64,000 nt of DNA from Pyricularia pennisetigena (lineage: Eukaryota; Ascomycota; Sordariomycetes; Magnaporthales; Pyriculariaceae), in the NCBI RefSeq assembly GCF_004337985.1, contig NC_043744.1, positions 5,688,325 to 5,752,324 of the forward strand, in the 5' to 3' direction. Positions within the stretch are counted from its first letter, which is position 1; the number at the start of each line of letters is the position of its first letter. Shown here piece by piece: positions 47,212 through 58,044 of the stretch. Under the pieces are notes generated by a model. That model was not told the DNA's origin. It saw only the letters and a list, made by a program, of their open reading frames with translations, and made no database searches. The position numbers and the translations under genes are program-made.

Positions 47212-47915
47212 GCGAAGATGCTTTGTTTTTTTTTTATACCCATAGTCTATTGGTGGCCAGTTTGTCAAATGTTTTTTTTTGTTTGAATAATAAAAGAGCA
47301 GATAAAAGATTCTAGTTCTATTTGGGCTGGGCTTTTATTTGCAGACCTGTTTTTTTTTTAAAAAAAAAAAATACTAGGGCTCCCAAATGGTTCTCTTATC
47401 CAGCCACAATAGACCTCGCATCGAAATTTCGAGGTCTTCGTGGGGAAATGACCACACAGTAACACAAAATAATAACCTCCCGTATTCTCGCGCTTGTGAA
47501 CCTACCTAACTTAATTTTGCTGTACAACAACGACTCTCTTCCCTGCTGTCATGTGGCAGGTTTGCATTTGACAGTGGATCGGATCGATCTTCGTTCTGAT
47601 CTTTCGGAAATATGTCAAAGCAAATCCATGTTGAATATTCCCAAACAGGTGATGGCGCGTTTCAAGATGCATATTGGCATATTGTTATCAGGCTAATTTT
47701 AGCATCAGACAGTGACATGAGTAAAAGTCAAACACGCAAGGACACAAAACGCTGTGTGCGACGTTGGCCTTCGCCTCGACTGTAATATAAACCCAAACTT
47801 CGACGAACAAACTACTGCTGCATCTGTTTGGGAACATTGACACCAAGCAATTAGACATCTGGAGCAATATACACAGGGTGGAGCAAACCAGCAGAAGCAA
47901 AAAATCAAAAACAAA
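47212..47915. other. Intergenic region between GH17 gene and tRNA
   Basis: No gene seen. T-rich 3' UTR of the GH17 gene, with T9A12 near 47351-47371. The tRNA terminates into this region on the minus strand, where TTTGTTTTTGATTTTTTG can serve as a Pol III terminator. Confidence 0.5.
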
Positions 47916-47997
47916 TGCCCGCACCCAGGATCGAACTAAGGACCTCATCATGTCGTCGTTATACGAGTGATGCGCTCTACCACTGAGCTATACGGGC
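47916..47997 (-). tRNA. tRNA-Thr (anticodon CGT) with a 10-nt intron
   Basis: On the minus strand the sequence folds as a complete cloverleaf. The acceptor stem GCCCGTA pairs with TGCGGGC (one G-T pair), with discriminator A. The D arm is GCTC-AGTGGTA-GAGC, the anticodon stem CATCA/TGATG, and the T arm CTTAG-TTCGATC-CTGGG. The anticodon loop reads CTCGTA, then ten extra bases (TAACGACGAC), then A. The intron thus sits at the canonical position one base 3' of the anticodon. Without it the tRNA is 72 nt. CGT reads the Thr codon ACG. A- and B-box sequences are well conserved. Confidence 0.93.
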
Positions 47998-49437
47998 ATT
48001 GTTGAAAGATGATTGAGATGTTCTCTCTATAATCCTGAGACCGTCCTATGCTGCTCCATCATCCCCAGTTCGTTCTTGGGCCTCCAGCTCTCATCAGTCT
48101 CGCAAATATTACGATGGGCACAGATCAAGTGAGCAGTTATGGATGGTACCTACTGATCAAAAGACACGTCTCATGGCTTAAAATTGCGTTCATGTCGGGG
48201 GTTTTCTGATCCCAAGTCCGAAGAGGGTTCCCTGTTTCATTGTCCCCTGCAGGCCTATTTTGTTGGTCGACAGCAAGCACTCCAAGTATTCGCCTAAACC
48301 GTTCTGTAGTGCTGTCCCGACGGCTACCGATCCACCGATCGTCAGCTTCCTTCCCTGCACTAAACCCGCCCAAATTCCGCCTGACGCTCAACCTCACGTG
48401 CGCAGAACCCCCGGCCCTTTTTTTTTTTTTTTTCTTTTTTCTGCGCTTGGCATACCCTCCCCCGATGGCCTTGGATATTTGACCTGTCCTTGGCCGCAAA
48501 GTGGCTGCAACTGTCAGACACATCTGCCCCTCTTCACGCCGGCGCGGTCGGGTCGGCGGGGCGCGAGGGTCTGTAGGTGGCGAGACCGGCGGTGGGTGGT
48601 GGCGACGCTGTGCCAATGCTGCTCTTGCGTGTATGCCACGGCAGCGGGAGATGGCGTCGCGGCAGCCGGCGCGAGAGGGTAGGTTGGTGACCAGTATTTG
48701 TTCTTGGAACTACATGTGCAGCGCAACTAGTGAGCAAGCTCGACGCTTCTGAAGTGGTCGTAGTGAGATACCGGGGATGGCTGCAGACTTACACCCAGCG
48801 TCGACTTGGCGATACTCTGTACTCTGTACTATGTTCCAGCCTGGCTGTGGCACAGCTATCTGTCGTTATGCGGTTGGTTTGGTATACTTGGGCGAAGTGA
48901 GCTGACCAGACCTGTATTTGCCCGAGAGGTTGTACTTCTCTCTTCATCCTTTTGGGCTGCGACTTCCGGATGGAGACCATAGAGACATTCTGCACCGATG
49001 GTCCAAGTCCAAGTACCGGCATACGATGCAAGGCCGGTGGCCGGCTGAACTCACACAACCCGGCTGTTAATATGTCCGGGTACGCTGAGTGGATTCACTG
49101 TGATTCTTCATGTTAACTCGGCGATATGATAACCTTCTTTTATCGCGGATGCCAGTAACTCCCACTTGCAGGCCTGCATCTGGCTGTAGAAACGAAACGA
49201 CATTCGCACCGAAACCCCAAAAAAGATCCATCCCTTGGAATCGAGAGACTGGGCATAGTTGCAAACCAGCCTATAATGCAATACCACATCCCATACACTT
49301 TTTTTTTTTTCAAGTATGATTCCTTCTCATCAAACTTGTCCAATGTTGTTGTTCGTTTCCTTCCACAACCCTTGCTTTTTTTTTCTTCTTCACATCACCG
49401 AAATAACCCGCCGCTTCTCCTTTCTACCCCCAATTTC
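47998..49437. other. Intergenic region between tRNA and cysteine-rich protein gene
   Basis: No supportable gene. A T16 tract (about 48418-48433) and GC-rich sequence near 48530-48690 give rise to several overlapping frames on both strands, none with motifs. Confidence 0.5.
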
Positions 49438-50451
49438 TCAGAAAGCCCTCATCCGTCCATATTGCTGTACCCGCTCGGGCAAATAAATAAAATCCCTCGA
49501 ATCGGCAATTGGCCCCGTGGTCTGCGGCGGCGTTTCGGCCCGCGCCGGTTCCCGCCGCACCCTGTCCCGGTGCCACCAGCAGCCGCCAAGAACCATGGCC
49601 ACGAGCGCCACGGCGCCGATCGACACGCCCACGGCGAGCGGGACGACACCGGACGGGTCGCTTTCGTGGCTCGGCTCCTGGTTCCGGTCGTTGTTGTCCG
49701 TGGGGAGAGGTCCCTGGGGGTCGTCCACAGGCAGCGTCTTGGTCACGGTCTCGGCTGGTCCAGAGATTGTAGTTGCCGGCTGGGGGTCGTCGGTGGCGGT
49801 GCTGGTGTCTCTGCTACTCTCCACGGTCGATGTTGTTGTCGCTATGCGTTCGTCTGAGACGGTGCCGAGGATGACATAGTCTGGAAGCTCGGGTCCTTGT
49901 TGATCAGAAAAAAAAAATCACATTCCCAACCCTCCCCACAGAAAGAGAATTTAACGATTAGAGCGAGGTTAGAAAATGAAATAGAACAACTCACCCCTGA
50001 TCCTGAAAACATTCGCATCCTCATCATCGCAGTCATCCTTCCTTCCCGGACATGCGTAGTAATCCTCCCTGTCCGCGCCGCACTTCTCGAGCCTCTGGGG
50101 ATGATACCTCGACTCGCAGTCCTGCGCGCAAAAGTCCCCATTGCGGTTGACGCAGCCGCCCTCCCAGATTTCCGACTTGCCCGTGTCTACGCAGAAGCCG
50201 TTGACGAGGCAGCCCTGGCCGCGTCCGCAGCAGGTGCCGTTGACGCCGGCGACCAAACCACCGACCCCCTTGTTCCACTCGCAAGGCCGGATCGGCATCT
50301 TGTCGTCCTCGATGGGTCTTCCGCCGGAGAGGTAGCACCGTGCCGGCTCCGCGGTGGCGGCGGGAGTGACGACGACGGCGAGGATAATGGCGAGGGCTAG
50401 AAGGAGCATGGCGGGCATACTGATGCTGGCTTGGCTGGTTGCTCGAGACAT
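49438..50451 (-). CDS. Cysteine-rich single-pass membrane protein
   Basis: Two exons on the minus strand, 50451-49995 and 49895-49438, give 304 residues; the donor G-GTGAGT and acceptor AACAAG-GA join as RIRG-PELPDYVILG. A hydrophobic N-terminal segment (MLLLALAIILAVVVTPAATA) is a signal peptide. The ectodomain holds twelve cysteines in about 105 residues (GTCCGRGQGCLVNGFC, WEGGCVNRNGDFCAQDC). A Thr/Ser/Pro-rich stalk leads to one transmembrane helix at about 236-258 (VVPLAVGVSIGAVALVAMVLGGCWW), then a basic stop-transfer HRDRVRR and a 45-residue cytoplasmic tail. The layout is that of fungal surface sensor-like or Mid2-like proteins. I recognise no named family and propose no ligand. Met at 50418 is a possible alternative start. 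Confidence 0.8.
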
Positions 50452-50706
50452 GAGTTGGTTGGCTCTTTGAGCCAGAGGGTAGAGGAACGATTTGTAAATA
50501 TTAGATGGGATGGCGCAGCTGGAGGGAATGACGAGGGAGCTATGAGTGATGTGCAGATATAGCCAAGTTGAATTTAGATCAGAGATGGAAGAAGATGGCT
50601 CATTTAGTCGCTTTTGGACCTGCTATGTTCTTGTCCTCGGTAGTTCGAGTCTTTGATGGCCTTCAACCCCCGTTGGAGGAAAATAGTAAGGAAGTCAAAC
50701 GAAAGG

Positions 50707-50739
<33 letters not shown>

Positions 50740-52664
50740 GTAGGGTCAAGACTGCTCGGAGAAAGTCGACTGGACTGAGCTGATCGGGGTGAACCCAAGG
50801 TGATGTGGAACTGAGAGCCCAGGCTCGATACTGTACGTGCCCTGTTCCTGTCTGTTGCCTCTCCGCAAAATCACGGCCAGCTCATGCGAGGAAGCTCCGT
50901 TTACTCGTCACACGTCAGGAACCGACCCGCGAGGTTATGATTAGTTTCACCCTCACTTACAACTTGTCTATGTGCTACTTTATCAAGTAGTATCTACGGC
51001 AACACATGCACACGGGGGGTTTTTTTTCGGCAGTAGTCCGTAATCATGAAAAAGAAGGTCAAAAGGTCAAGGCGGAGGGAAACACAGTTTTTAGTATCAC
51101 AGTGCCCTCCCTCATCTATTCGCTACAGCCGCTAGACCCAGCATCAGACAAGACATTCTTTTTAACATCATCTGAGTATCAGCAGTCTGATAGCTGTACA
51201 TATTGCAGACCCTTAATCTGTCGCAAAAAGCTGCCATGTTCATTTGATTTAGATATCCAGAATCGAGTCGTTATAAACCTGCTTTCTCCCTCATCTCCCA
51301 AAGCCCGCGGCTCCTTCTGATCCTGTGTTACCCGACTTTTGTAATACCTCATCGATTGATATGACAGCCCAGGAAACCGAGTCTCCCCTGTGTTGTTCAC
51401 CAAGGGATTTTTTTCAGCGGCAAACATTCCGCAGGCCGTCAACAGAACAAAAACTGGTTCCAAAGCATGTTACACTGTCAAGTCGTTTGTGCGTGACCGA
51501 AAACAACAACTAAAGGTGCTTATCTTGTGTTCTTATTCACTCTCGTTTTCGTAACACGTATGAATTCACAGTTGGGTTTAAACATAAATGTCGTCGTCTT
51601 GAGCATTATTACAGTTAGCACTTGATATAGACTCTATTTTAGATCATGATTTGTTTCCCTTTTGTTGTGACGCTCTCCCGTCTACCCCTTGAAAAAATCG
51701 CGTCCTTGTCCTTGTGGTTGCCTAGCATTTCGGAAGCTACCCAAACGCTATTCCTATTCAAATCACAACAAATCCCAGTATATAATAAGAATTTCATAAC
51801 TTTTCTTTCTTTCTTCCTTTGCCCAAGGAGCAGTCCCATCCGCAGTGTACTTTTTCGTCACCCAAAGACTTCGCGGCCGCAAACCCATTGCATGTACACC
51901 GAAACATTTCACACATCAGTCAACAGACAACGCGACATCATCTAGTTTTTTCCTTTCTCCCCATTCCGTATTATTCAGAAATACCGATACTTGCAAGGCT
52001 TCTTCTTCCCTTTGGTTTGCTTCTAGTCCGTCCTCCACTGATCCCACGCCACATGTCCACTCGCCTTGGTTCTTGCCCGGCCATACGCTCTGCCGGCGTC
52101 CTTTGTATCCCCAACTTTGGGCTTCCCTCGCCAAGCTCTACCCCGTGGCAGTCCGCTTCCATCCAGCCACTCGTGGAATTTCGGGGCCTGGCAACCAATC
52201 CAGTTCTTCTCTCCTGGTCCAAAACCATTTTATAGGTTTGCCGATGGGGGGTCCACACGTCGAGTCCTTCAGTCGCAAAGAATATATCAAAAATCTCTTC
52301 AGAAGCCATGATATCGTTCGAGTCGTCTTTTCCGGTGCCAAATGAAAAGTGGGTATATCCAAAAGGGGAAACGAGTTTTGCTTTTTTGTCCGCAATTTCC
52401 GAAACCAAGAACATGGAATAAGGCGACAATTGTAGCAGTAGTAGGTAAATAACGAAAGCAGTTGCTGGTGACCCAAGCTGGGAAAATTTGAGGAAAAAAG
52501 GGCGATCCGTATAAATAGATGAATGCAAACGTTTCATAAGAAATAGGAAAAAAAAAGTAGAAAAGGAGAGGCTCAGGATTGAGATGAACGCCAAAAATCG
52601 AATGATCGGTTCGAATTAGCCAAAATGAACGCCGATCTTGGCAGGGAGGAAGTCGTAAACGTGT
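50452..52664. other. 2.2 kb intergenic region
   Basis: No gene seen. It contains the A30 tract and several A/T-rich patches. The last few hundred bases are the 3' UTR of the zinc-knuckle gene, which may be long. Confidence 0.5.
50709..50738. repeat. A30 homopolymer
   Basis: Uninterrupted A run about 260 bases upstream of the cysteine-rich protein gene. Confidence 0.95.
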
Positions 52665-53484
52665 TTAAACAACAGGCGCAGCAATAGGGGCCTGGGCAAC
52701 AGCGGCAGCATCGGGCATGGGGGCATCGTTATGGGCGGGGGCGGCGTTGTTAGAGTCACCGTTGGCGGTGGCCTTGGTCGGGCACTGTCGCGAGATGTGT
52801 CCAGCCTCGCCGCACTGGTAGCAGGTCTTGCCTACAGTGTTCAGTGGCCCTCCGTTGGGGGCAGTGCAGTCGCGTGAGATGTGACCCAGCTTTCCACAGG
52901 CGTAACACTTCATCGCCTGTGCTTGGCAGTCACGAGCGAAGTGGTTGGGTCCACCGCACTTGTAGCACGTGGCAGGGCGAGCACCGCCGGCGAAACCGCC
53001 GCGACCGCTAAATCCGCCACCGTAGCCTCCACGAGGAACAGGGGCGCCGCGTCCCATGTTGGCGCCATTAGGGTTGGGACAGGCACGCTAGGGAACTGTC
53101 AGAAAAAATGAAGATTTATGCGCCCGCCAACTGAAATGTGTGATCTAACTTACAGCCAGATGGCCCGGCTGGCCACAGCTGTAGCAGCGGCCGTTGGAAC
53201 CGGCGCCGCTCAGACGAAGAGTCGGGCAGTCAGCCTGGACATGGCCAAGGCCCTGGCAGTGGTAGCACTGCTTGGCTTCAGTGGTCCGGGGAAGAGGGCA
53301 GCCGTTAGACTCGTGGCCTAGATAACCAAGGTTAGCCTGGCGACTTGCACGCATGGGTTTGATTTGGCGTATGCCTACCAGGCTGCTTGCAGTTGTAGCA
53401 GAGGCGCTCAGCAGAGGAGCAAACCTCGGCGTAGTGACCAACATTGCCACACTTGTAGCAGGCACGGCGAGATAGCGAAGACAT
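52665..53484 (-). CDS. GIS2: Seven-CCHC zinc-knuckle nucleic-acid-binding protein (GIS2/byr3/CNBP type)
   Basis: Three exons on the minus strand, 53484-53379, 53317-53154 and 53087-52665, give 230 residues. Seven CX2CX4HX4C knuckles are present: CYKCGNVGHYAEVC, CYNCKQPGHESNGC (split by intron 1), CYHCQGLGHVQADC, CYSCGQPGHLARAC (split by intron 2), CYKCGGPNHFARDC, CYACGKLGHISRDC and CYQCGEAGHISRQC. An RGG-like linker (RGGYGGGFSGRGGFAGG) separates knuckles 4 and 5. The C-terminus is Ala/Pro-rich. The number and spacing match yeast Gis2, fission yeast byr3 and animal CNBP, which bind G-rich single-stranded RNA/DNA and associate with translating mRNA. I start at Met 53484 because it precedes the first knuckle directly; an upstream in-frame Met would add 24 unsupported residues. 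Confidence 0.95.
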
Positions 53485-56400
53485 TTTGTTGCCAGGAGAC
53501 GTAGTATAACTAATGGCAGGCTTGATGTTAGTACAAATGCGCAAGAAATGTGACAAACGCAGCCCTCTGATTTATTGTCCTTGGCCGTCTCCTCCGCGTG
53601 GTATGGCAAAGGTCGACCCCTGGTTTTGTTGATCACCAGGGCGCAAAAATGTCCTTGGTAAGGGATGCAAGCCCGCTATGCAACTCCTGAGACTGCCCTT
53701 GCGGCATGTTGATTAGAGCGACCAAGACAGGCCTGATCCACATGTCGAGACCTGCATTTCACGCAAGCGCCAGTTTGTGCAGTTGCCCGGCACTGACCCA
53801 CTGCAGCAAATGCCCGAGTGAAAACTTGCGCGCTGACATCGGATAGACTGCCGTATGCGAGACCGAACCATGCGTTTAGCACACTGGATGTTTGGCGCAT
53901 TTGCCTCCAGGAATCAACTCCGTTGTGCAACCGAAAAGGGCCAGAAAGAGATTGGCAGACAAGACGTTACAGCGGCGTGGAGTATTTCGATGCGCTCAAC
54001 GTATTTGCGCCACAAAGCCGAAACATTGTTGCGCCGGAATGGAACCAAGATTCCGCCTTTGTGCACACAAGAACTGGGAGACGCAAATATCGAGTCTCCC
54101 CTGTCCTGTTATCTTCGATCAGGCGCTCTATCCAGGCGGGTTGCATCCACGTCGGGCGACCACAAGCTTTCGGCTCGAGAGAAGGGGGTAAAACTAGTGG
54201 TTGATGCGCCGCATGTTCGGGGTATCAACGGCGTACCGGGACGTGTTTGCAGAGTCCGGAGGGATCGGGTTGTCCAAAAGTCGCACATTGGAAATCGTCG
54301 AGTTTGCCGTCGGTTCGTTTGCCGTTGGAAGCTTTGATCCGCGGCCAGATGCGGGTATGCCACGAGGGACCTGCAGGACCAGGCGCGCGAAAAAAAAAGG
54401 GGGGAAGGATTAAAAACTCAAAAAAAGACACCAACTGACCTTCTCTTCAAAAACTTTTTTTTTTCTTAAATTCTTCCAAGAACAGCCCGTTCGGTTTCTC
54501 TTCGATCCTCAGCAGCGACAGCCTACCGACTTCTCTTCTCACCAACAACGACGACGACAAAAATGGGGGGGCTTTGTTCAAGACGAAACGAAGTGACATT
54601 TTGAAAACAGAAAGGGAAAAAGAAGAAGAAAAAAAGGCTCGGGAGGAGGGAGGGGGAAAGGAGACACCCGTCGCAAAAAGGGAAGCGCTCCCCTCGGATT
54701 GGAGGAAAAGATGCAGGTTAGTGGAGACTCGTGTTTGCCGCTAGTCGCGTTCAGTATGGGACGATCAGCTTTGCGGCTGCCTTTGCAGGAGAGCCTACCT
54801 GCCGTATCTTACTACTGCGTATAACAACCAACGACAGGGCAAGAGTGAACTGCGTACAATACGGTAGCTGTCTTTTCGTCAAGGAGATATTTGCAAGATT
54901 TTCCCAAAAGGGATCTTGTCGTTACGATGTGGACAAATATTGGTCATTTTAGGTACCTCCCATGGCACATTTTGCCTCATTTACCACACAATTTTTATTT
55001 TATTTTATTATTAGCGGAAGTTGGAAACAATAAAACAACACATCAGAACCCCCAAACCCAAACCCATTTATGAACCGATCCACTTTTGACTGCTTTGATG
55101 GATGCTCAAGCCCCTGGTTCGGTTTATCAGAATCATGAAAGCCGGGGAAGCCAGTTGACAGACAGCAAGCTATCAATTGTTTTCAAACCCCCCGGCGACT
55201 CGAAGCGAGACATGCATCCCCTTACGAGTGGGATCCCTGGAGCAGGACTTGGGTTGCTGATTGCTAATTCCTGACCGAACCCCGACCTCCAAGCGAGCGC
55301 CCAGCCCAGGAACGCCGGGCTGCATTCGGGAAGTCGGAGCAGCAAGCAGCCCCTCCCGTCAATCTACGCCATCTGGACCAATAATGTGTGCCGTCACATC
55401 GAGCACAACTGCACAAACACGAAAAAAAAAAAAAAAAAAAAATTCCTTTCGCATTTCAAACAACGTAGCTGTGCCGGAAGCCGTCCTAGCAGAGGGTGAA
55501 CAAGAGACCCAAAAAGACAATGCAATTCGGCCGGCGGGTAACGCCCTTCGCCGCCCTACCGCAACCCAGTCCCGTGATCTGAATGTTCCTTCTCAGCCTT
55601 TCCGACGCACCCTTGCAAGCCCCGGTCGTTGATGAGGGGAAGAACACGCGACCCTAGTCGCAAACGGTAGTCTCGGCGGTTGCTTTTCTTCCGGGAGATT
55701 TCCAGGTGATCAATGATGAATCTATGACAAAGTAACGACTTTTATCCCAAGACTCGAATGCCTTTCTGGAGCGAGTTCTTCACCATGTAAGCTTACTGCA
55801 CTAAGATCTTAAAGTTGGAGGGCATATATATATACATTCGTCACCTAAACAATGACTCTTGCATCCCCTTTGACGTTGGTAAGGTTAAATCTAATGCGTA
55901 GAATCCAAAACCACGTTCTCGCCACGCTTACGATTGCAAACTCCGCTTAACCTCTGCTGGTCGAATGATGGCGCGCCGTTAATTCAGGGATACCACTCAG
56001 CCAAGCTATCCAGGGAACCGACCTAGGGCTTTCTAGCCCAACCCGCCAGCGATGGCTGGTGTAATGTGCCAAAATTGACGGGTTGTCCAAGGTGTAACTA
56101 TTTAAAACATAAAACCGGAGAATTTTTATAAATCTCTCGGCTAGGCGCGTTACATGCCCAGGCATATAATCGTCCCTAACTGCTGGTTTCTCAGTTGCTT
56201 CTAAACTAGTCTAGGTGCCAAACTTACGCCGCCATGCGCTTAGTGCATGAGCTCGGCTGCAGCCACTTCTATTTTTGTACACTGTATTTGTCACCAGCAT
56301 GAACTCAGTCACAATGTCCCAATATCAGGTGATTAGGAATGAAATTAGATCCCATCGTGAAGTGGTAATTAGTTGAATAGATCCATCGAGGCATCAATAC

Positions 56401-56485
56401 CATGATGTCGTTTGTTGACATTGCAGGTAGGCAAGCGCAAGACACGCTAGAACAAGACTAGTAATCTACATCGTTTATAACCTCA
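53485..56485. other. 3 kb intergenic region
   Basis: No gene that I can support. At 54535-54565 a CAACAACGACGACGAC leader followed by ATG looks like a fungal start context, but the frame stops after 13 codons. An A-tract lies at about 55421-55441, and purine-rich sequence fills 54590-54665. The promoter of the zinc-knuckle gene must lie at the left end. Confidence 0.45.
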
Positions 56486-58044
56486 TCACCGCAAGTTCGG
56501 CAACGGCGGCGTACCAGCCCTGCCAACCTCGGAAGGATGTGGGGGTAGCGGCACGTCCGTGGTAGGCGCCATGCTCCGCGGCCTGGCCTCGACGACATAG
56601 CTAACGCCGTCGTCAGACGCGTACGACGGCGGCCTCCTGGCCCCGGTTGCGCCCGCCTCTTCCTCCTCGCTTCCCGATTGGCCGCCGCCGCGCAGCGCCG
56701 GGTGTTCGTTGCGTTGCCAGTAGATGCGGTCCGGGTCGACGCGAACGCTCTCGCGCCAGAGGCCGTACGCGGGCGGCTTGTACTTGGTGGTCTCGCTCTC
56801 GATGCCGGCGGCCTCCTCGTCGCGCGCCAGCACGACCCGGATCGGCTGCTCCGGGATCGCGTACCCGCCGGGCGCGTATGCCTGTCGCATTGCCGCCCGG
56901 TTCCGGCGCAGGGCCGAGGTTTCCTCGGCAGACAGGCGCTCATCGTGCTCGCGACGGCCCGCTGGGGTTTTGAGCATATATAGGCACAGCCGAACCATGC
57001 CGTGCAGGAAGATGACGGCCGCGAATAGCATTATGAGAACCAGGAGAACGGTGAATTCGGATGTTGCCATGTTGTTGGTTAAGAAGAGGATGAGGTCTGT
57101 CGTTGGGGGTTTCTGTCAGTTTGAGACAACAATGACCGAAATAAGAGCACTGGGAATGGGAGTTGCAAGGATGGCTAAAACTTACAGGTTATCAAAAGGC
57201 CCAAAAGAAACATGCCCGATACAAAACACTTGAGCAGTTGTGTCCGAACATGCTTGGACTGCGGATAAGGGATGCAGCCGAGATAGTGCTTGGGAGTCGG
57301 GCGCGTTTGTCGCCGTTCCCGTGCCCGCCGTCTTCGATGCCTCTCCCGTCTCCTCTGCCGGCGCTCTTCCTCCGTTTCGTTTTCCCTTCTGTGGCGATGG
57401 CGATGGCGTCGCCTCTCGTGCCCCGATTCTGCCCTCTGATCGGTAGATTCACCAGACGAGGTCTCCTCGGATCTCCTTGGACGGTCCGGAATATGAGCAG
57501 CCCTCGGTGATGCGATCTCGGGGAACATGGGCCCATCCACTAACGATGGCGGTCTGTTGTCGACTCCTTGCACGTGTATCAGCGGTGGCATCGCAGCGCG
57601 AGAGGTCCCGGGGCGCGACGGGGGCCCATTGGTACCATGGCTCCATGTCCGCACGAGGTTCGGGAGGTGCAGACGGGTGCTGGGCAGCGGTGGCATGCCC
57701 AGGGCGAAACGAGGAGTCTTGGGGGATTCGACCTCCGAGTAGTGGCTGCTCGTGGGACGGGGCATCTCGGCCTGCTGCTGCTGCTGCTGCGGTGGCGCCT
57801 GTTGAGAGTCCCTCCTGCCTCCGAAGAAGGAAGGTATCGTGGAACGCGAGAAGCGCCATCGACCAGGGGCGTCTGCACCTCGCCGCTCCTCCATCTCTGG
57901 TTGTTGTCGTGCGGGCATATCGGAAGTGAGTTGCGGTTGTGGTTGTGAAGGTTCCTGTCGCCGCTCATTATCGCCGACGGCCTGTACTGGAGCGGGAGCA
58001 AACGCGGTGCTATTCCGCATCCAGTTCCTCATGGATAAAGACAT
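56486..58044 (-). CDS. Conserved fungal two-pass membrane protein with disordered flanks
   Basis: Two exons on the minus strand, 58044-57186 and 57096-56486, with an 89-nt intron, give 489 residues. The first 240 residues are disordered: a polyQ run, Ser/Pro-rich stretches and then an Arg/His-rich cluster (RRRHRHRHRRENETEEERR). A first hydrophobic segment spans the intron (CFVSGMFLLGLLIT-YLILFLTNN). A second follows closely (EFTVLLVLIMLFAAVIFLHGMVRLCLYML). Then come blocks conserved in ascomycete homologues as I recall them: IPEQPIRVVLARDEEAAG, KPPAYGLWRESVRVDPDRI, and RRPPSYASDDGVSYVVEARPR. PPAY and PPSY are PY motifs of the type bound by Nedd4/Rsp5 ubiquitin ligases. The acceptor used is GACAG at 57097-57101; an earlier AG would create a stop. 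Function is unknown. Confidence 0.82.

Noticed and set aside
46412..47245. 277-codon plus-strand frame rich in Ser/Thr/Pro/Ala
   Set aside because: It is the shadow of the GH17 gene in another frame, produced by its strong GC third-position bias.
54563..54604. ATG in a strong fungal start context giving MGGLCSRR..., like an N-myristoylated protein
   Set aside because: The frame stops after 13 codons and I found no splice partner that continues it.
54711..54720. ATGCAG followed by GTTAGT, the usual first exon of fungal ubiquitin genes
   Set aside because: No exon encoding the ubiquitin continuation IFVKTLT follows.
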